The translations under genes were made by a program, and so were the position numbers. From Skeletonema tropicum (taxonomy: Eukaryota; Bacillariophyta; Thalassiosirophyceae; Thalassiosirales; Thalassiosiraceae), in assembly GCA_037178625.1 (NCBI GenBank), contig CM074132.1, forward strand, positions 3,038,001 to 3,102,000: DNA of 64,000 nt. The letters are read 5' to 3'. A model generated the notes under the pieces. It had not been told where the DNA came from, made no database searches, and saw only the letters and a program-made list of their open reading frames with translations. This document shows, in pieces, positions 20,259 to 29,921 of the stretch; within the stretch, counting starts at the first letter, position 1; every line of letters begins with the position of its first letter.

Positions 20259-22106
20259 CTAATTACTGAAAGGACCTTGACCATATGCAATCGGCATCTT
20301 GATCTTCGAATTTAGTTCAAGCTGTTCCCACACCGACATGATTGCATTTGCACAGAGAGCACCAGAAGAGGCTGTTGCGGGGACGCCAATTCCAGATGTT
20401 GTAGAATCTCCACACCGGTAGTACCCCTCGATCGGGGTAGTAACATCAGGAAATGAGAATCCTTCGTCTCCGGGTGGTATTGCCAAACCATAGTTGCCTC
20501 TGTGTCTGTTCAAGAATCTCGCATGGGTGAGCGGAGTAGCTACCTTCTCCACAGTAACAGATTCCTTAGTCACAAGGGGAGCACGTTTCTGAATAGCATC
20601 CCAAATGGGCTGAGCTCTCTCGTCCTTGAATGCTTGGTATGATTCATCCTTATCTCTAGCTGCGGCGTCATCCATGAGGTGCTCAAATTGCTCCCAGTCT
20701 TCGTAAGGCTCATTGCCAGCTGTGTAGGCGTGCAATACATGGTAGCCTGGAGGAGCCATTGACTGATCCAGCTTTGAGCCAACGCTAACAACCACAACAT
20801 TACCGATGGCATCAATTCCTTTCGACCAATCTTGAACAACAGTCCACTGTGGAGGCGCATCCTCGGGGATGAGTTCAGACTTTATTCCCAAATGAAGATG
20901 CATGAAACTTTTGCAGTACGGAACAGATCCATCCTTAGGGTTGTTGGTGGCACCAAGGAACTTTTTGCGTTCCTCATCAAAGGCCTGATGCACACCTTTA
21001 GGGACAAAGTTGTATGTGGCTGTCAAGTCAGCGTTACTAATCACAGCTTCTTTTGCGCGAATAACCTTACCACTCTTTGCCAAACGAACACCAACTGCAC
21101 GACCATCTTCAATAATAACTTCTTCAACGCTAGTTGAGATGTCAACAGAGCAACCTTCTCTCTTGGTTACTCCCCTTGCCAATGCCCCCATTAACGCTCC
21201 ACTACCTCCCTTGGGGAAGTCCATAACAGCATTCTCTTTGAAAAAATCTTCGACCATGTACGCCATAACCACCTTGAGTGTTTGATTTGCTGGCAGACCC
21301 TGCAGCAAGAATGCCAGCATGTCCAAATAATTTCTCAAAAAATCGTTCTTGAGACCCAACTCATCCAAATCAAATGACTCAGAGAAGGCAGGAGCATAGC
21401 GCAGCACGTTGTAAAAAGATCTGGGATACTTGGCAGCCACAGTCAACATGATCCCCCCATCCGATCGGATAGCAGCATGAGGAATTCCCTTAATTCCATC
21501 GGCCATTGGACGTAAACTCTTGGCAAGCTTCTCCCAATCCTCTACTGCCTCATCTCCACCATACGTTCGTAATATTTTCACGAAGTTGTCTGCCCCAATC
21601 GACATCTGGTAACCTTCTGGCGCCTCAGGCAAGAATGCTCCCCATTGATCGTACGTCAACCATTCCGGCTCTTCTCCAATCATTTGATAAATATGTTTCA
21701 ACGGGTTAGGTGATCGTTCATCTGACAATCCGCTGTAAAGTGACGGACCTGCTTCAAAGTGGAAGAGATCTTTTCTAGCACTTAAATCTTTAATCGAGGC
21801 AGATGGGACAGTTTTGCCATCGAGATCCATGTAAAATTCGTGTGCACATCCCCCAATTTCATAATGCCTCTCGAGTACTTTGACTTTGCGTCCTGTAGCG
21901 GCGAGGAGACCGGCACAGGAGAGACCTCCGATGCCTGACCCGATAACGATGCAATCTACTTCCTCATCTGCAATGGTGCTCTTGAGAGGCGAGAGATTGT
22001 TGAATCGTTGACGAGTAGCAACAGAAGCAGCGGGGGTCTGAAATGCGCTGCTTGATGTTGCATATATTGATAGCAGAACTGCTAGCGATACGGATATCTT
22101 CATCAT
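20259..22106 (-). CDS. CRTISO-family FAD oxidoreductase (carotenoid isomerase-like), plastid type
   Basis: 615 residues from the MM at 22106. The frame is open to 22298 but the upstream part lacks character, while MMKISVSLAVLLSIYATSSS is a good signal peptide ending in SSAFQTP, an ASAF-like plastid cleavage motif. Next is the dinucleotide-binding fold DCIVIGSGIGGLSCAGLLAA then VKVLERHYEIGGCAHEF, as in CRTISO and phytoene-desaturase-type enzymes. Mid-protein motifs (FPKGGSGALMGALARGV, AVISNADLTATYNFVP) and the C-terminal YYRCGDSTTSGIGVPATASS fit prolycopene-isomerase-like proteins. Diatoms carry several CRTISO paralogues, at least one used in xanthophyll (fucoxanthin) synthesis; which paralogue this is cannot be decided here. 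It is convergent with NME7 (54 bp apart). Confidence 0.85.
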   Translation of the reverse strand: MMKISVSLAVLLSIYATSSSAFQTPAASVATRQRFNNLSPLKSTIADEEVDCIVIGSGIGGLSCAGLLAATGRKVKVLERHYEIGGCAHEFYMDLDGKTVPSASIKDLSARKDLFHFEAGPSLYSGLSDERSPNPLKHIYQMIGEEPEWLTYDQWGAFLPEAPEGYQMSIGADNFVKILRTYGGDEAVEDWEKLAKSLRPMADGIKGIPHAAIRSDGGIMLTVAAKYPRSFYNVLRYAPAFSESFDLDELGLKNDFLRNYLDMLAFLLQGLPANQTLKVVMAYMVEDFFKENAVMDFPKGGSGALMGALARGVTKREGCSVDISTSVEEVIIEDGRAVGVRLAKSGKVIRAKEAVISNADLTATYNFVPKGVHQAFDEERKKFLGATNNPKDGSVPYCKSFMHLHLGIKSELIPEDAPPQWTVVQDWSKGIDAIGNVVVVSVGSKLDQSMAPPGYHVLHAYTAGNEPYEDWEQFEHLMDDAAARDKDESYQAFKDERAQPIWDAIQKRAPLVTKESVTVEKVATPLTHARFLNRHRGNYGLAIPPGDEGFSFPDVTTPIEGYYRCGDSTTSGIGVPATASSGALCANAIMSVWEQLELNSKIKMPIAYGQGPFSN

Positions 22107-22820
22107 GGTTGATGTGAAGTAGTATGCAAATGTTCCGTCGCCATGGTTGCGTAGCGTTGCGTGTTGAAGTGTTGGTTTTTTTATGAGTGAGTCAGTCTTT
22201 GTAGATAGGCTGTACTCATACCTATTGAATTCTTTACCGGTAAGATGGCTATCGATGTCGTCATTGCTTGCGCTGCATTTTTTCATCCCTATCTCCACTA
22301 TCGATACTACTCTCTAGAGAGAGAGTCCTCCCAATGATTGCTACAGACATCTTCCCTATCATGGCATTTTGTTTTGGGTTTATCACCACTCGTTTTCTAT
22401 CGTCTCGTCCTCGAACCGACGAGATGCGGGGCCGGTCAGAAGAAGCGACGCTGGGGGGAAGTGCTCACACGCAATGCCATAGTCTTACTCGAAGTCCTTC
22501 CCAGTCATCAAAAGGAGTCGCGATCTCCTTCGGCAACGTTGAGGAAGACAGGGAGCAGGGACGAGAATTGCGAACGATGGCTGCATTGAGCCGAATCCCA
22601 GCAAAACAAAGACAGAGAAGGAAGGAGAAGTCTGTTCGCAACGCACCATTGAGAGGCCCACTGTCTTCGCTACCAATGAAATGGAGTGTATAGAGGAAAC
22701 AACAGCAAATTACGTCTAATTGATGAAGTAAAAGACTCTTTTATTTCATTCAATAATAACCCATATGTACACATAGATAATCAATCCCCCTAACACCAAA
22801 CCTAACTTGATATCGCCACT
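22107..22820. other. Intergenic, 714 bp, no gene seen
   Basis: It lies between the CDP-DAG synthase 3' end and the CRTISO-like start, both on the minus strand. A plus-strand frame at 22268-22693 has Arg/Ser-rich composition without domains and overlaps the upstream leader, so it is not called. A CTCTCTAGAGAGAG palindrome is at 22310-22325. Confidence 0.5.
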
Positions 22821-24635
22821 TCACACAACCACACCTACGGCAGCTCTAGCCTCGGCAAGCTTCTTGAGTGCAGGAATCACATAACCACACATAAGCCAGC
22901 CATATGGAGCGGTGAAGATGTAACTGTCCACTCGATCCATGATACCTCCATGCTCGGGAATCAAATCTCCGAAATCCTTCAATCCAGCGTCGCGTTTGAG
23001 CATCGACGCCGTCAAATCCCCCACTAATCCCAACAGGGCAAGAGTCACCCCGTGGAGGGGACCAACAACAAACCAGTACGGCCACTTTTGGATCCATGCT
23101 CCCAACGTGGCCAAGACTAAACTAAATGCACATCCTCCAATCACACCCTCCACAGTTTTATTGGGACTCGTCTTACCCGCTGCTGGACTGATGGCACCCA
23201 ACTTTGTCTTACCAAACTTACGCCCAGCGAAGTATCCCCCAACATCACTGAATGCAATGCAAAGCCATGTCCAGAAGATGAAATTAGATCCGGTGGTGAT
23301 GGGATAGTGAATCTTCTTGGGAAGATACGAGAGAAGATTATTCTGTCCTAGGCGTTCAAACAAGGGCTTCGCCAACGGCATCAACCTAGTAGGTTCCACC
23401 ACATCCGCACCCAATTGTCGTATGCGCACCCAGAACGAAGGGATGTAGCCGAGATAGAACATTCCAGTAAAGGTTGTCGCAATTTCAGAGATTGTGGTAA
23501 TATTCCTTCTCATGGTCAAGAACCAAATCATAGTCCAAGTGGAAAAGACGGGTAGGACGATTTGATGTAAATCGGGTGCAAAGAGTGCTGTGACAAATGT
23601 GGCACATGCACCCAAGACACTGATGCGGCGTGCAGGGTAAATGCCTGCATTCATTACCATGCGGTAATATTCGAGTTGACCCAGAGCTGTCATTAGAGTG
23701 AAGAGGGTGGTGAATGAAATGTTGCCTGAATATACCCATCCTGCAACAACTAATCCCATTGTGGCACCAAAGAGAACGGAACGCCCCTTCTTCTTCTCTT
23801 TCTTGGTGGCAACTGCAGTTGACGACGAATCTGATGCACTTTCGGCAACATCAGTTAGTGCCGTAGTGAGCTCTGTCCCGACCGAATCAGTAGCCACAGG
23901 AATACCCTCCTTCGTGTTAACTTCATCCTCTGCAACTGCAATATTTCCGTCAACAGCAGTTTCATCTGCTCCCTCCTCATCGCTCTTCACCGACCCCTCT
24001 TTCCCCTCCAACTGATCCAACATTAAATCACACGCCTCCTCCATCTTTCGTCTCACATCCTCATCCAAATCTGTAAATACCGCCTTATCCTCCTCATATG
24101 CATATGTTTGTTCCTTCCCCCCCTTCTTTGCATTCTTAATTAATGCACCAACTCCTCCCCCCTCCGTTGCAGCGTCGGCAGTCCACAAATATTCATCGCC
24201 CAACCCATTACCAACCATGTTTTTCATACGCAACACTGAATCATGGGCACGTTGACGTGCTCGCTTCTTTCGTTGGTCAACATCAGTGTCGGACCACAAT
24301 CTGTCAAAGTACTCGACGTAAAGATGATATGCCTGAGAAAGGATATTGCTGTGTTGCTTCGTTTCCTCCACGACTTCAGTATCATTGTCTGTTGTTTTTT
24401 GTTGCAAAGTAGTGGTGGCACCGTGTAGTCGTCGCCTCTGCTGTATTTGTGCGGCGGAAATGATGCACCCATGATGACTATGCGATGAGGAACATTCGTT
24501 ACGATAGGACGACACAGGTGCTAGTGAACGTGGGGCTTGAAAACCCGCTGCATAATGAAGTATCATCAATGATGAAAGGAGGAGTAGCCCTCCCCTTGCT
24601 GCAGCACTTCCATCTCCTGAGACTTTGTGGTGCAT
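22821..24635 (-). CDS. Phosphatidate cytidylyltransferase (CDP-diacylglycerol synthase), probably plastidial
   Basis: 604 residues, single exon. The C terminus carries the complete CDS signature: SMLKRDAGLKDFGDLIPEHG then GIMDRVDSYIF, with the conserved KRD...KD...HGG..DR. About eight hydrophobic segments precede it from about residue 285 on (GATMGLVVAGWVYSGNISF, WTWLCIAFSDVGGYFAGRKF). The enzyme makes CDP-diacylglycerol from phosphatidic acid and CTP for phosphatidylglycerol and phosphatidylinositol. The N terminus (GGLLLLSSLMILHYAAGFQAP) is a signal peptide followed by an AAGFQAP plastid-type cleavage motif, and about 200 extra acidic residues lie before the membrane domain. Together these suggest the plastid isoform needed for thylakoid phosphatidylglycerol. 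The location is inferred. Confidence 0.9.
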   Translation of the reverse strand: MHHKVSGDGSAAARGGLLLLSSLMILHYAAGFQAPRSLAPVSSYRNECSSSHSHHGCIISAAQIQQRRRLHGATTTLQQKTTDNDTEVVEETKQHSNILSQAYHLYVEYFDRLWSDTDVDQRKKRARQRAHDSVLRMKNMVGNGLGDEYLWTADAATEGGGVGALIKNAKKGGKEQTYAYEEDKAVFTDLDEDVRRKMEEACDLMLDQLEGKEGSVKSDEEGADETAVDGNIAVAEDEVNTKEGIPVATDSVGTELTTALTDVAESASDSSSTAVATKKEKKKGRSVLFGATMGLVVAGWVYSGNISFTTLFTLMTALGQLEYYRMVMNAGIYPARRISVLGACATFVTALFAPDLHQIVLPVFSTWTMIWFLTMRRNITTISEIATTFTGMFYLGYIPSFWVRIRQLGADVVEPTRLMPLAKPLFERLGQNNLLSYLPKKIHYPITTGSNFIFWTWLCIAFSDVGGYFAGRKFGKTKLGAISPAAGKTSPNKTVEGVIGGCAFSLVLATLGAWIQKWPYWFVVGPLHGVTLALLGLVGDLTASMLKRDAGLKDFGDLIPEHGGIMDRVDSYIFTAPYGWLMCGYVIPALKKLAEARAAVGVVV

Positions 24636-25139
24636 ATTGTCGACGAGTCTATGTTCCTGCGTGATGAATCTCCTCTTCGTTGCAATGAATCTATTTTATT
24701 GCAGTGTATCGGCGGAACCAATGACAATGACCTACGATGACGTTGTGCGTTGCAGGTGTCAGGTGTCAAAAAGAGTTGAGGAAGATCTTTCACGCACTTG
24801 GCTTCGCACTTGTTGCTACAATTATGCTTGCAAATTATGTAGCGACACGCGACCACGAAGCACCTCAGTTCAAAATTCAAATTTGTCTGGTAGCGTTTTT
24901 TGTATTCTGTCATCATCTCATCGTGATAAATAACGAAAGACAGATTTACACGATCGTGTTGTGGAGCTTAACAAGTAAGAGTCTTGTGTGTCTGATCAGA
25001 CACCATACCGAGATGAAGTGCACGAGAGCCCCACACACAAGCAGTTTCAAATAAGGAAATCTGGTACCGACAGCTCATCACAAATATCACTTACCGGTCC
25101 CTTACCGGAGAACAAATAATAAATAATCATCGGAGAGCT
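24636..25139. other. Intergenic, 504 bp, no gene seen
   Basis: Upstream of both the CDP-DAG synthase gene (minus) and an orphan ORF (plus). Short overlapping frames on both strands at 24566-25054 lack domains and have atypical composition. Confidence 0.45.
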
Positions 25140-25697
25140 ATGTTCACAGATAACATGCAACTACTCCCTTTCGCCATCAGCCCACTAGGCCTCTTCGGAC
25201 CCACAATAAATTACTTCCTATATGGCACACCTCCAAATGGCGACTACAAAACACTCCACAATATCGACAAGTCCAAATTTCCAAACGCCTCAAACAAGGC
25301 TCACCAAGCATTCACTAGAACCCCTCCAAACATCCTAGAACGAGCTGATTCAATTTGGAAATCGAAACAACGAAACTATCACTACGGGGGATCCTACAAA
25401 AGCCCAGACCCAAGCACCTACTACACACAAATATTCGGGAGAACATTTTGTAAGGCAAACGGCTCAGCAGGACTAGCTGCCATTCAAGCACTCTATGACA
25501 TAGTCTATGAGAGCAACAATGGCCCGATAACAGCGTCGTCACTTAATGATGACCAAATTTCATATTTATTGTACAGTACAGGTGGCAGATCTACTTCACA
25601 AAGAAGTAGCTCTCAGTCGAACTCAAGAGTCTTCTCAGCCATTCACAAATGCTTTTCTTGCTTGTTCAAAATACCAGTGATACGTAGTTTACCGTAG
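25140..25697 (+). CDS. Orphan ORF ending inside a dispersed repeat, hypothetical
   Basis: 185 residues, not recognised. The N terminus LLPFAISPLGLFGPTINYFL followed by YGTPP and the middle KANGSAGLAAIQALYDIVYE read like real protein. The Ser/Gln-rich tail (TSQRSSSQSNSR) then runs into KCFSCLFKIPVIRSLP, whose DNA is the start of the dispersed CAGAAATAACCT repeat. It may be a fragment of a retroelement open reading frame or a lineage-specific gene. The surroundings are repeat-rich and the next gene (26030-28063) also has retroelement traits. Function unknown. Confidence 0.4.
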   Translation: MFTDNMQLLPFAISPLGLFGPTINYFLYGTPPNGDYKTLHNIDKSKFPNASNKAHQAFTRTPPNILERADSIWKSKQRNYHYGGSYKSPDPSTYYTQIFGRTFCKANGSAGLAAIQALYDIVYESNNGPITASSLNDDQISYLLYSTGGRSTSQRSSSQSNSRVFSAIHKCFSCLFKIPVIRSLP

Positions 25698-25731
25698 CAC
25701 AGAAATAACCTAAAGCCCCCCACACACAAGC
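25665..25731 (+). repeat. Copy 2 of the dispersed repeat
   Basis: Shares about 65 of 75 bp with copy 4 at 32319-32400, including AATACCAGTGATAC, TAGTTTACCG, AGCACAGAAATAACCTAAAG and the CACACACA tail. Confidence 0.75.
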
Positions 25732-26029
25732 ACGAACAACTAAGTACTTACTTACACAAGGGAACAAGCGAGCGTTCGTGGACGGAGGAGATACACTTAC
25801 TATGGAGAGATAGATGATTTTGGCTCGATCCTAATCATACCACAAGAGCAGAGGCTAAAAGAGAGTGCAAACATACTTCACCCTCTCTCTAGAGTAGTTG
25901 GCTTGACTAAATTTCTCTGTCCTTACTAAGTCTAAGTTTAACATATATTAGAATCATTGTATCCGCAAAGTAACCACTCTTCCAAATGACACGGAGAGTT
26001 ATCAACACGCACATGATTACAAATCAGAT
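25698..26029. other. Intergenic, 332 bp, no gene seen
   Basis: Between the orphan ORF and the 3' end of the Hsp20 chimera. It includes the tail of repeat copy 2 and a CTCTCTCTAGAG motif at about 25883-25894. Confidence 0.45.
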
Positions 26030-28063
26030 TCAAATAAGTGCAAAAGTCTTTGGTACAGTAACAATCAAAACACCATTGGAGAGACGTGCAACTGCTGCAG
26101 CTGTGTTGAGATCTGCTGCGGATACAGTAAAGCATTTCTCAAACTGATTTGTCTCAGTAAGATTACCCTGACTCATTTGTTGAGTTCCAGACACCATCAA
26201 AACACGTCCACCCTGAAAGAAATCAACCTTCAGATTCTCAGGCTTTACTCCAGGTAACTCAGCAATGAGACGATAATTATCGTCATTAATTTCTTCAATT
26301 ACACTCGGCTGCTTGCTTGAGTTGGAGCTAGATAAACCTGAAGCAGTGGAGACGGAACCGTTTGATAGCTTCACGAGAGTAGGAGTAGGAGTAGGAGGAG
26401 AGTCGAGAGTATTGGAGTTGGAGGCATTCTTCTTGTTCTTGTGACGCTGCCCTTTCTTCGTAGGTAGAGGTTTCCACCACTTCTTTTTTACTTCGTCAAT
26501 GATGACTGGTATCACTTGAACACTCTCATTATGATTGCTTCGAGAGCTAATGCCTCCAATAGGTATAATCTTATTCTTATTGGCATTTCGCTGGGCATTC
26601 TCCTTCTCCCGACGAGCCTCCTCACACCGAGCCTCCTCAACGTATTGCTTCACATCTTGGTGGATTCCATTCCAAGTGAATGTGTCATACACATCAGTAT
26701 CAAAATTAGACACCGCTGTTGGATTGACCAGACACTCATGATGCAATTTCAAGATATCTCCCTTCAAGCTTTTCGGAACAACAATCCTATACTTCTCATC
26801 ACGCCCTTTCGCCAAAATAACTGCACTCTCACCCACTTGCTTCGAGCAAAACATCTTTGAATGGAGCTTCACTTCGTTCTTCAAATCCATGTCTTTATTT
26901 TGCTCTTGCGCAATACCTTTGATATTCACTTTCTTGCTTATCACCCTTAGGTAAAGGGCATAGTTGAAGTGTTTGAGGCTTTCTGACCGAGCCTCTTCAG
27001 CGAATGTAAGTGCACCCACCGACAAGTCATCGGACTGCAATCGTTTAGAGGCGGAGGAGGCTAAAGGTGAAAGCGCTGAATGGATTGCCATCACACCCGA
27101 CGTCACGGTGTCAACCACCGACAAGTCATCGGACTGCAATCGTTTCGATGCCGAGGAGGCTAACGGTGAAAGCGCTGAATGGATTTTCATTACACCCAAC
27201 GTCATGGCATCCATCATGTACGAGGCTACCGCAGGAGCAGACACATCAATTTTAAGTGATACCTTGTTGATGACGTTGCTAATCAGACATCGGTTGACTT
27301 TTGAGTTGTACGGAGTTGTCATGTTGTGTTTGAAGCAGTTGGTCGCTACGCCATTCTTAAGCACATAAATCTCCTCGCTCATGGACGCAGATGCAGAAGG
27401 TCCTCTGTGGTTCCATGAGTACAATAAACGTTCTGCCTGCGCAAGAAAGTCCTTCATGTGTTGATCAGTCTTCCAAACAATACCGCGAGCCAGCGTGATT
27501 TGAAACGATTCATTCATTTCCTGTGCACCTACAGCAGTGAAAGAGTCGTGAAGTTGGTTGTGGATGAATTGTAGGCTCCAATTTGCCCAGTCTTCTGGGT
27601 TCGTCGATGTCTTCTTTAGCTGAAAGTGCAATGCAAGGTCAAAAGTTCCATCTCGAAGAGTTCGACAGCTGAGCTTGGTAGGAACAAGCGATACTTTCGG
27701 GATGATTATATCTTCTGCAGCCATCGAAGAAAGAATATCGTTAACGTCTGCAGCAGAGCTAGTGTTGATCTCAGCAATGGGAAGGAAGGCCGTGTCTTTG
27801 CTCTTCCTGGCACCATCACTACTGCCATCGCAGGCTAGCCATTGTACTGACTCGATATATTTGCATTCAGTGTCTTGCAAAGCACAGAAATCGAATGGCA
27901 CCGTCCAACTTTTAGACAAATTGACGCCGATAACAACATTATGTTCACCAGTGCTGCTACTGGATTGCACATGCTTACCAGCCACTTGTTTGCCGCTCTC
28001 AAGATCTAACTCAACATAATCTCCCAGCAGTCCCAGGCTGCCAAAGGTTTCTCTGGTTGACAT
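26030..28063 (-). CDS. Chimeric protein: retroelement integrase-H2C2-like region plus C-terminal Hsp20 domain
   Basis: 677 residues, single exon. Residues 1-290 are unrecognised. Residues 291-349 contain two near-identical copies of VMxIHSALSPLASSASKRLQ then SDDLSV, 33 residues apart. Residues about 420-486 (KYRIVVPKSLKGDILKLHHE, TFTWNGIHQDVKQYVEEARC) follow the H2C2 zinc-binding region that precedes retroviral-type integrase cores, but the second His (usual GHPG) and the regularly spaced Cys pair are lost, so zinc binding is unlikely. A Lys- and Ser-rich linker follows. Residues about 592-675 are a good alpha-crystallin/Hsp20 domain (YRLIAELPGVKPENLKV, VLMVSGTQQ, FEKCFTVS, ARLSNGVLIVTVPK). 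There is no IxI motif beyond it. It looks like a domesticated retroelement fragment joined to a small heat-shock protein domain. Function unknown. Confidence 0.7.
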   Translation of the reverse strand: MSTRETFGSLGLLGDYVELDLESGKQVAGKHVQSSSSTGEHNVVIGVNLSKSWTVPFDFCALQDTECKYIESVQWLACDGSSDGARKSKDTAFLPIAEINTSSAADVNDILSSMAAEDIIIPKVSLVPTKLSCRTLRDGTFDLALHFQLKKTSTNPEDWANWSLQFIHNQLHDSFTAVGAQEMNESFQITLARGIVWKTDQHMKDFLAQAERLLYSWNHRGPSASASMSEEIYVLKNGVATNCFKHNMTTPYNSKVNRCLISNVINKVSLKIDVSAPAVASYMMDAMTLGVMKIHSALSPLASSASKRLQSDDLSVVDTVTSGVMAIHSALSPLASSASKRLQSDDLSVGALTFAEEARSESLKHFNYALYLRVISKKVNIKGIAQEQNKDMDLKNEVKLHSKMFCSKQVGESAVILAKGRDEKYRIVVPKSLKGDILKLHHECLVNPTAVSNFDTDVYDTFTWNGIHQDVKQYVEEARCEEARREKENAQRNANKNKIIPIGGISSRSNHNESVQVIPVIIDEVKKKWWKPLPTKKGQRHKNKKNASNSNTLDSPPTPTPTLVKLSNGSVSTASGLSSSNSSKQPSVIEEINDDNYRLIAELPGVKPENLKVDFFQGGRVLMVSGTQQMSQGNLTETNQFEKCFTVSAADLNTAAAVARLSNGVLIVTVPKTFALI
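27017..27215. repeat. 99-bp tandem duplication inside the chimeric gene
   Basis: Two adjacent copies with period 99 bp, each beginning CACCGACAAGTCATCGGACT. They keep the frame and encode the duplicated 33-residue unit. A handful of base differences show the event is recent. Confidence 0.8.
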
Positions 28064-28241
28064 GATGTTCTTCAGAAAATTGGACGATCAGAGTCAGAGC
28101 TTAATCAAAAAAGGTTTTTTGCGTGGAGTAGGGAAGTATGGTAGGTACTTCTTGATAGCTAAGTTTCATAGGAAATGGAAACATAATGGCGATGGCCGTT
28201 GTACATCTGGTGATCCTGACGGCGAAATCCAGAAAGTGTGT

Positions 28242-28274
28242 AGGGTTTCAGGTTATTTCTGTCATGAAGTACGG
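28242..28274 (-). repeat. Copy 3 of the dispersed repeat (diverged)
   Basis: On the minus strand it reads CCGTACTTCATGACAGAAAT then AACCTGAAACCCT, similar to copy 1 including the CCGTACTT lead-in. Confidence 0.55.
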
Positions 28275-28483
28275 AAACTACTGGCATCGCCACTGCGAAC
28301 CGTGGAAATAATACCTGATAAGTTTTCTTGTTTTCTTCAGAGAAGGCCCGAGGGAGAAAGTGATCGATATTTTCTTGTTGCTTTGACCGAAACACTTGAT
28401 CTTTAGTAGGAGTACATACATAGGAGTATTGAGTATTGACAAAAGCCTAATAGTACTTACTCTCTCTAGAGCAACTCTAGCAG

Positions 28484-28528
28484 CGACAAATAATCAGTAC
28501 TTATAATATAAGTACTGATTATTTGTCG
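28484..28528. repeat. 45-bp perfect palindrome
   Basis: A 22-bp arm CGACAAATAATCAGTACTTA plus TA, a single central A, then the exact complement. It lies 30 bp before the ATG at 28558. Confidence 0.85.
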
Positions 28529-28557
28529 AAGGAAGCACAGTTGGAAATCAAATTGAG

Positions 28558-28977
28558 ATGCATCTTCGTGAAAGTGCCCTTGATGATGATCATGTTGTTA
28601 AGCACAAGTCAATTAAGAGGGGATTCTTGACTCGCAGCAACTATCCAGCGACTTCTGCTGGACTAAAGCTTGCTGTCGCAAATCGTGGCCAAGACATACT
28701 CAATTTGCTGAAGGACCGGCTTGAACCAATTAAGTCTCCTGGAATAAATGTCTTCAAGAAGGTCGAGTTGTACACGAAGTACTTTATGAGCGATATTATT
28801 CCATTTGATTGCAAAGATGACATACTTTATCAAAAGCCAACCCCAGAGGAAATGAATGCAGTCAAAACGGAGAAGAAAGAGAGAAAGGATTTCAGGGACG
28901 ACATTAATGACAAGAAAGCAAAGCTGAATGCTGAAAGAAAGGCATTGAAGGATGAGTGCATGAAAGCTCTGGAGTAA
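28558..28977 (+). CDS. Small Lys-rich hypothetical protein
   Basis: 139 residues, not recognised. The N-terminal half (SALDDDHVVKHKSIKRGFLT, SNYPATSAGLKLAVANRGQD) has no match I know. The C-terminal third is a highly charged helix (KTEKKERKDFRDDINDKKAK then LNAERKALKDEC), likely a coiled coil. No signal peptide or membrane segment. A 45-bp palindrome ends 30 bp before the start. It could be a gene fragment, since the surroundings are repeat-rich. Confidence 0.4.
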   Translation: MHLRESALDDDHVVKHKSIKRGFLTRSNYPATSAGLKLAVANRGQDILNLLKDRLEPIKSPGINVFKKVELYTKYFMSDIIPFDCKDDILYQKPTPEEMNAVKTEKKERKDFRDDINDKKAKLNAERKALKDECMKALE

Positions 28978-29921
28978 ATAATGAGTAGCATCATGCCAAA
29001 GTAAGAAGTATTATTATGTTTCCAAGAATTAGTAGTAAGCTCGGTGGGGAGTATGGTAGCTCCTTTTTGAGAACTCTAGTAAAAATCAATTTGGTCTTTT
29101 TCTCGACATCGGCATTTCAAAAGGGCGGTCTGTCCACCTTTCTCGCAACTTTCCGCAAACCCCGAAACCACGGGTTATTAATGTTTGAAGTATTTTGAAC
29201 ATTGAATGGGAACGGTTCTTCCTTCTTCTCGATAATGCAAGCTATCGTAGACGTACTCATAAGTACATATTATTTACTTTTGCTTCTTCAAAGAATACTT
29301 ATTTTCTTCAGGAAGCCAAGTCCAAGTTATCACGCCTGCTACTCTACCTCTGGCTGGCTTTTAAACGGAAAGAAAGAATGCAGAGCAGACTTTTTTAGCG
29401 TCGTAAGCCCAACCAGGCCTTTACTACAACATGTACATCATGATATGTGATGAACTAAAAACCGCACTGTTACAGTTACGATGTAAGAAGTATTGTACTT
29501 TAGAGATATATAGCTTATTTAGTAACTGCCTACTCTCTAAGTAGACACTCTACAAAAGTCTCTCTCTCTAGAGAGCTCTAGTATCTTAGAGAAAGGAGAA
29601 CTTAAACCAGGAGGGCTCGGGCTGTTCCCGAAGACGCCCTCGGGGCCTGCTGGGTACGGATTGGTCGTCGTAGGTGGATAGCGAACGCTTCTTCACCTAA
29701 TAGGAATCTACATTAACATTACAGTCGAGCTGCGTTGCCTTTTTATTCAAACTCAAACAATCCAATCACCTAAGTAGAATAACATCGTCATGACAAATAC
29801 ATCAAACTTGTAAAATTTACTTACTCAAACAGCATTATTAATGTTACTGTACACCCAAAAATTGAAAATTGTCTTTCATTCTCCAAAAATGTTACAACCC
29901 AAGCTAAGTTGTTATGTACCA
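28978..29921. other. Intergenic, 944 bp, no gene seen
   Basis: AT-rich, with short frames only. It contains AGTACTTA/TAAGTAC strings and TCTCTCTCTAGAGAGCTC at 29561-29577. A GC-rich patch at 29610-29650 (GGGCTCGGGCTGTTCCCGAA) is unlike its surroundings but does not fold as a tRNA. Confidence 0.45.

Larger units (their letters stand above)
28064..28557. other. Intergenic, 494 bp, with repeat copy and perfect palindrome
   Basis: Upstream region of the chimeric gene (minus) and the small ORF at 28558 (plus). It contains dispersed-repeat copy 3, a TCTCTCTAGAG motif at 28460-28471 and a 45-bp palindrome at 28484-28528. Frames on both strands between 28062 and 28406 have no domains. Confidence 0.5.

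Noticed and set aside
22107..22298. 64-residue N-terminal extension of the CRTISO-like protein
   Set aside because: It would bury the clear signal/plastid presequence that begins with MMKISVSLAV.
22268..22693. 141-codon plus-strand frame
   Set aside because: Low-complexity Arg/Ser content and no domain; overlaps the neighbouring gene's leader.
29605..29660. GC-rich patch considered as a tRNA or structured RNA
   Set aside because: No cloverleaf, no TPsiC-like GGTTCRA box in position.
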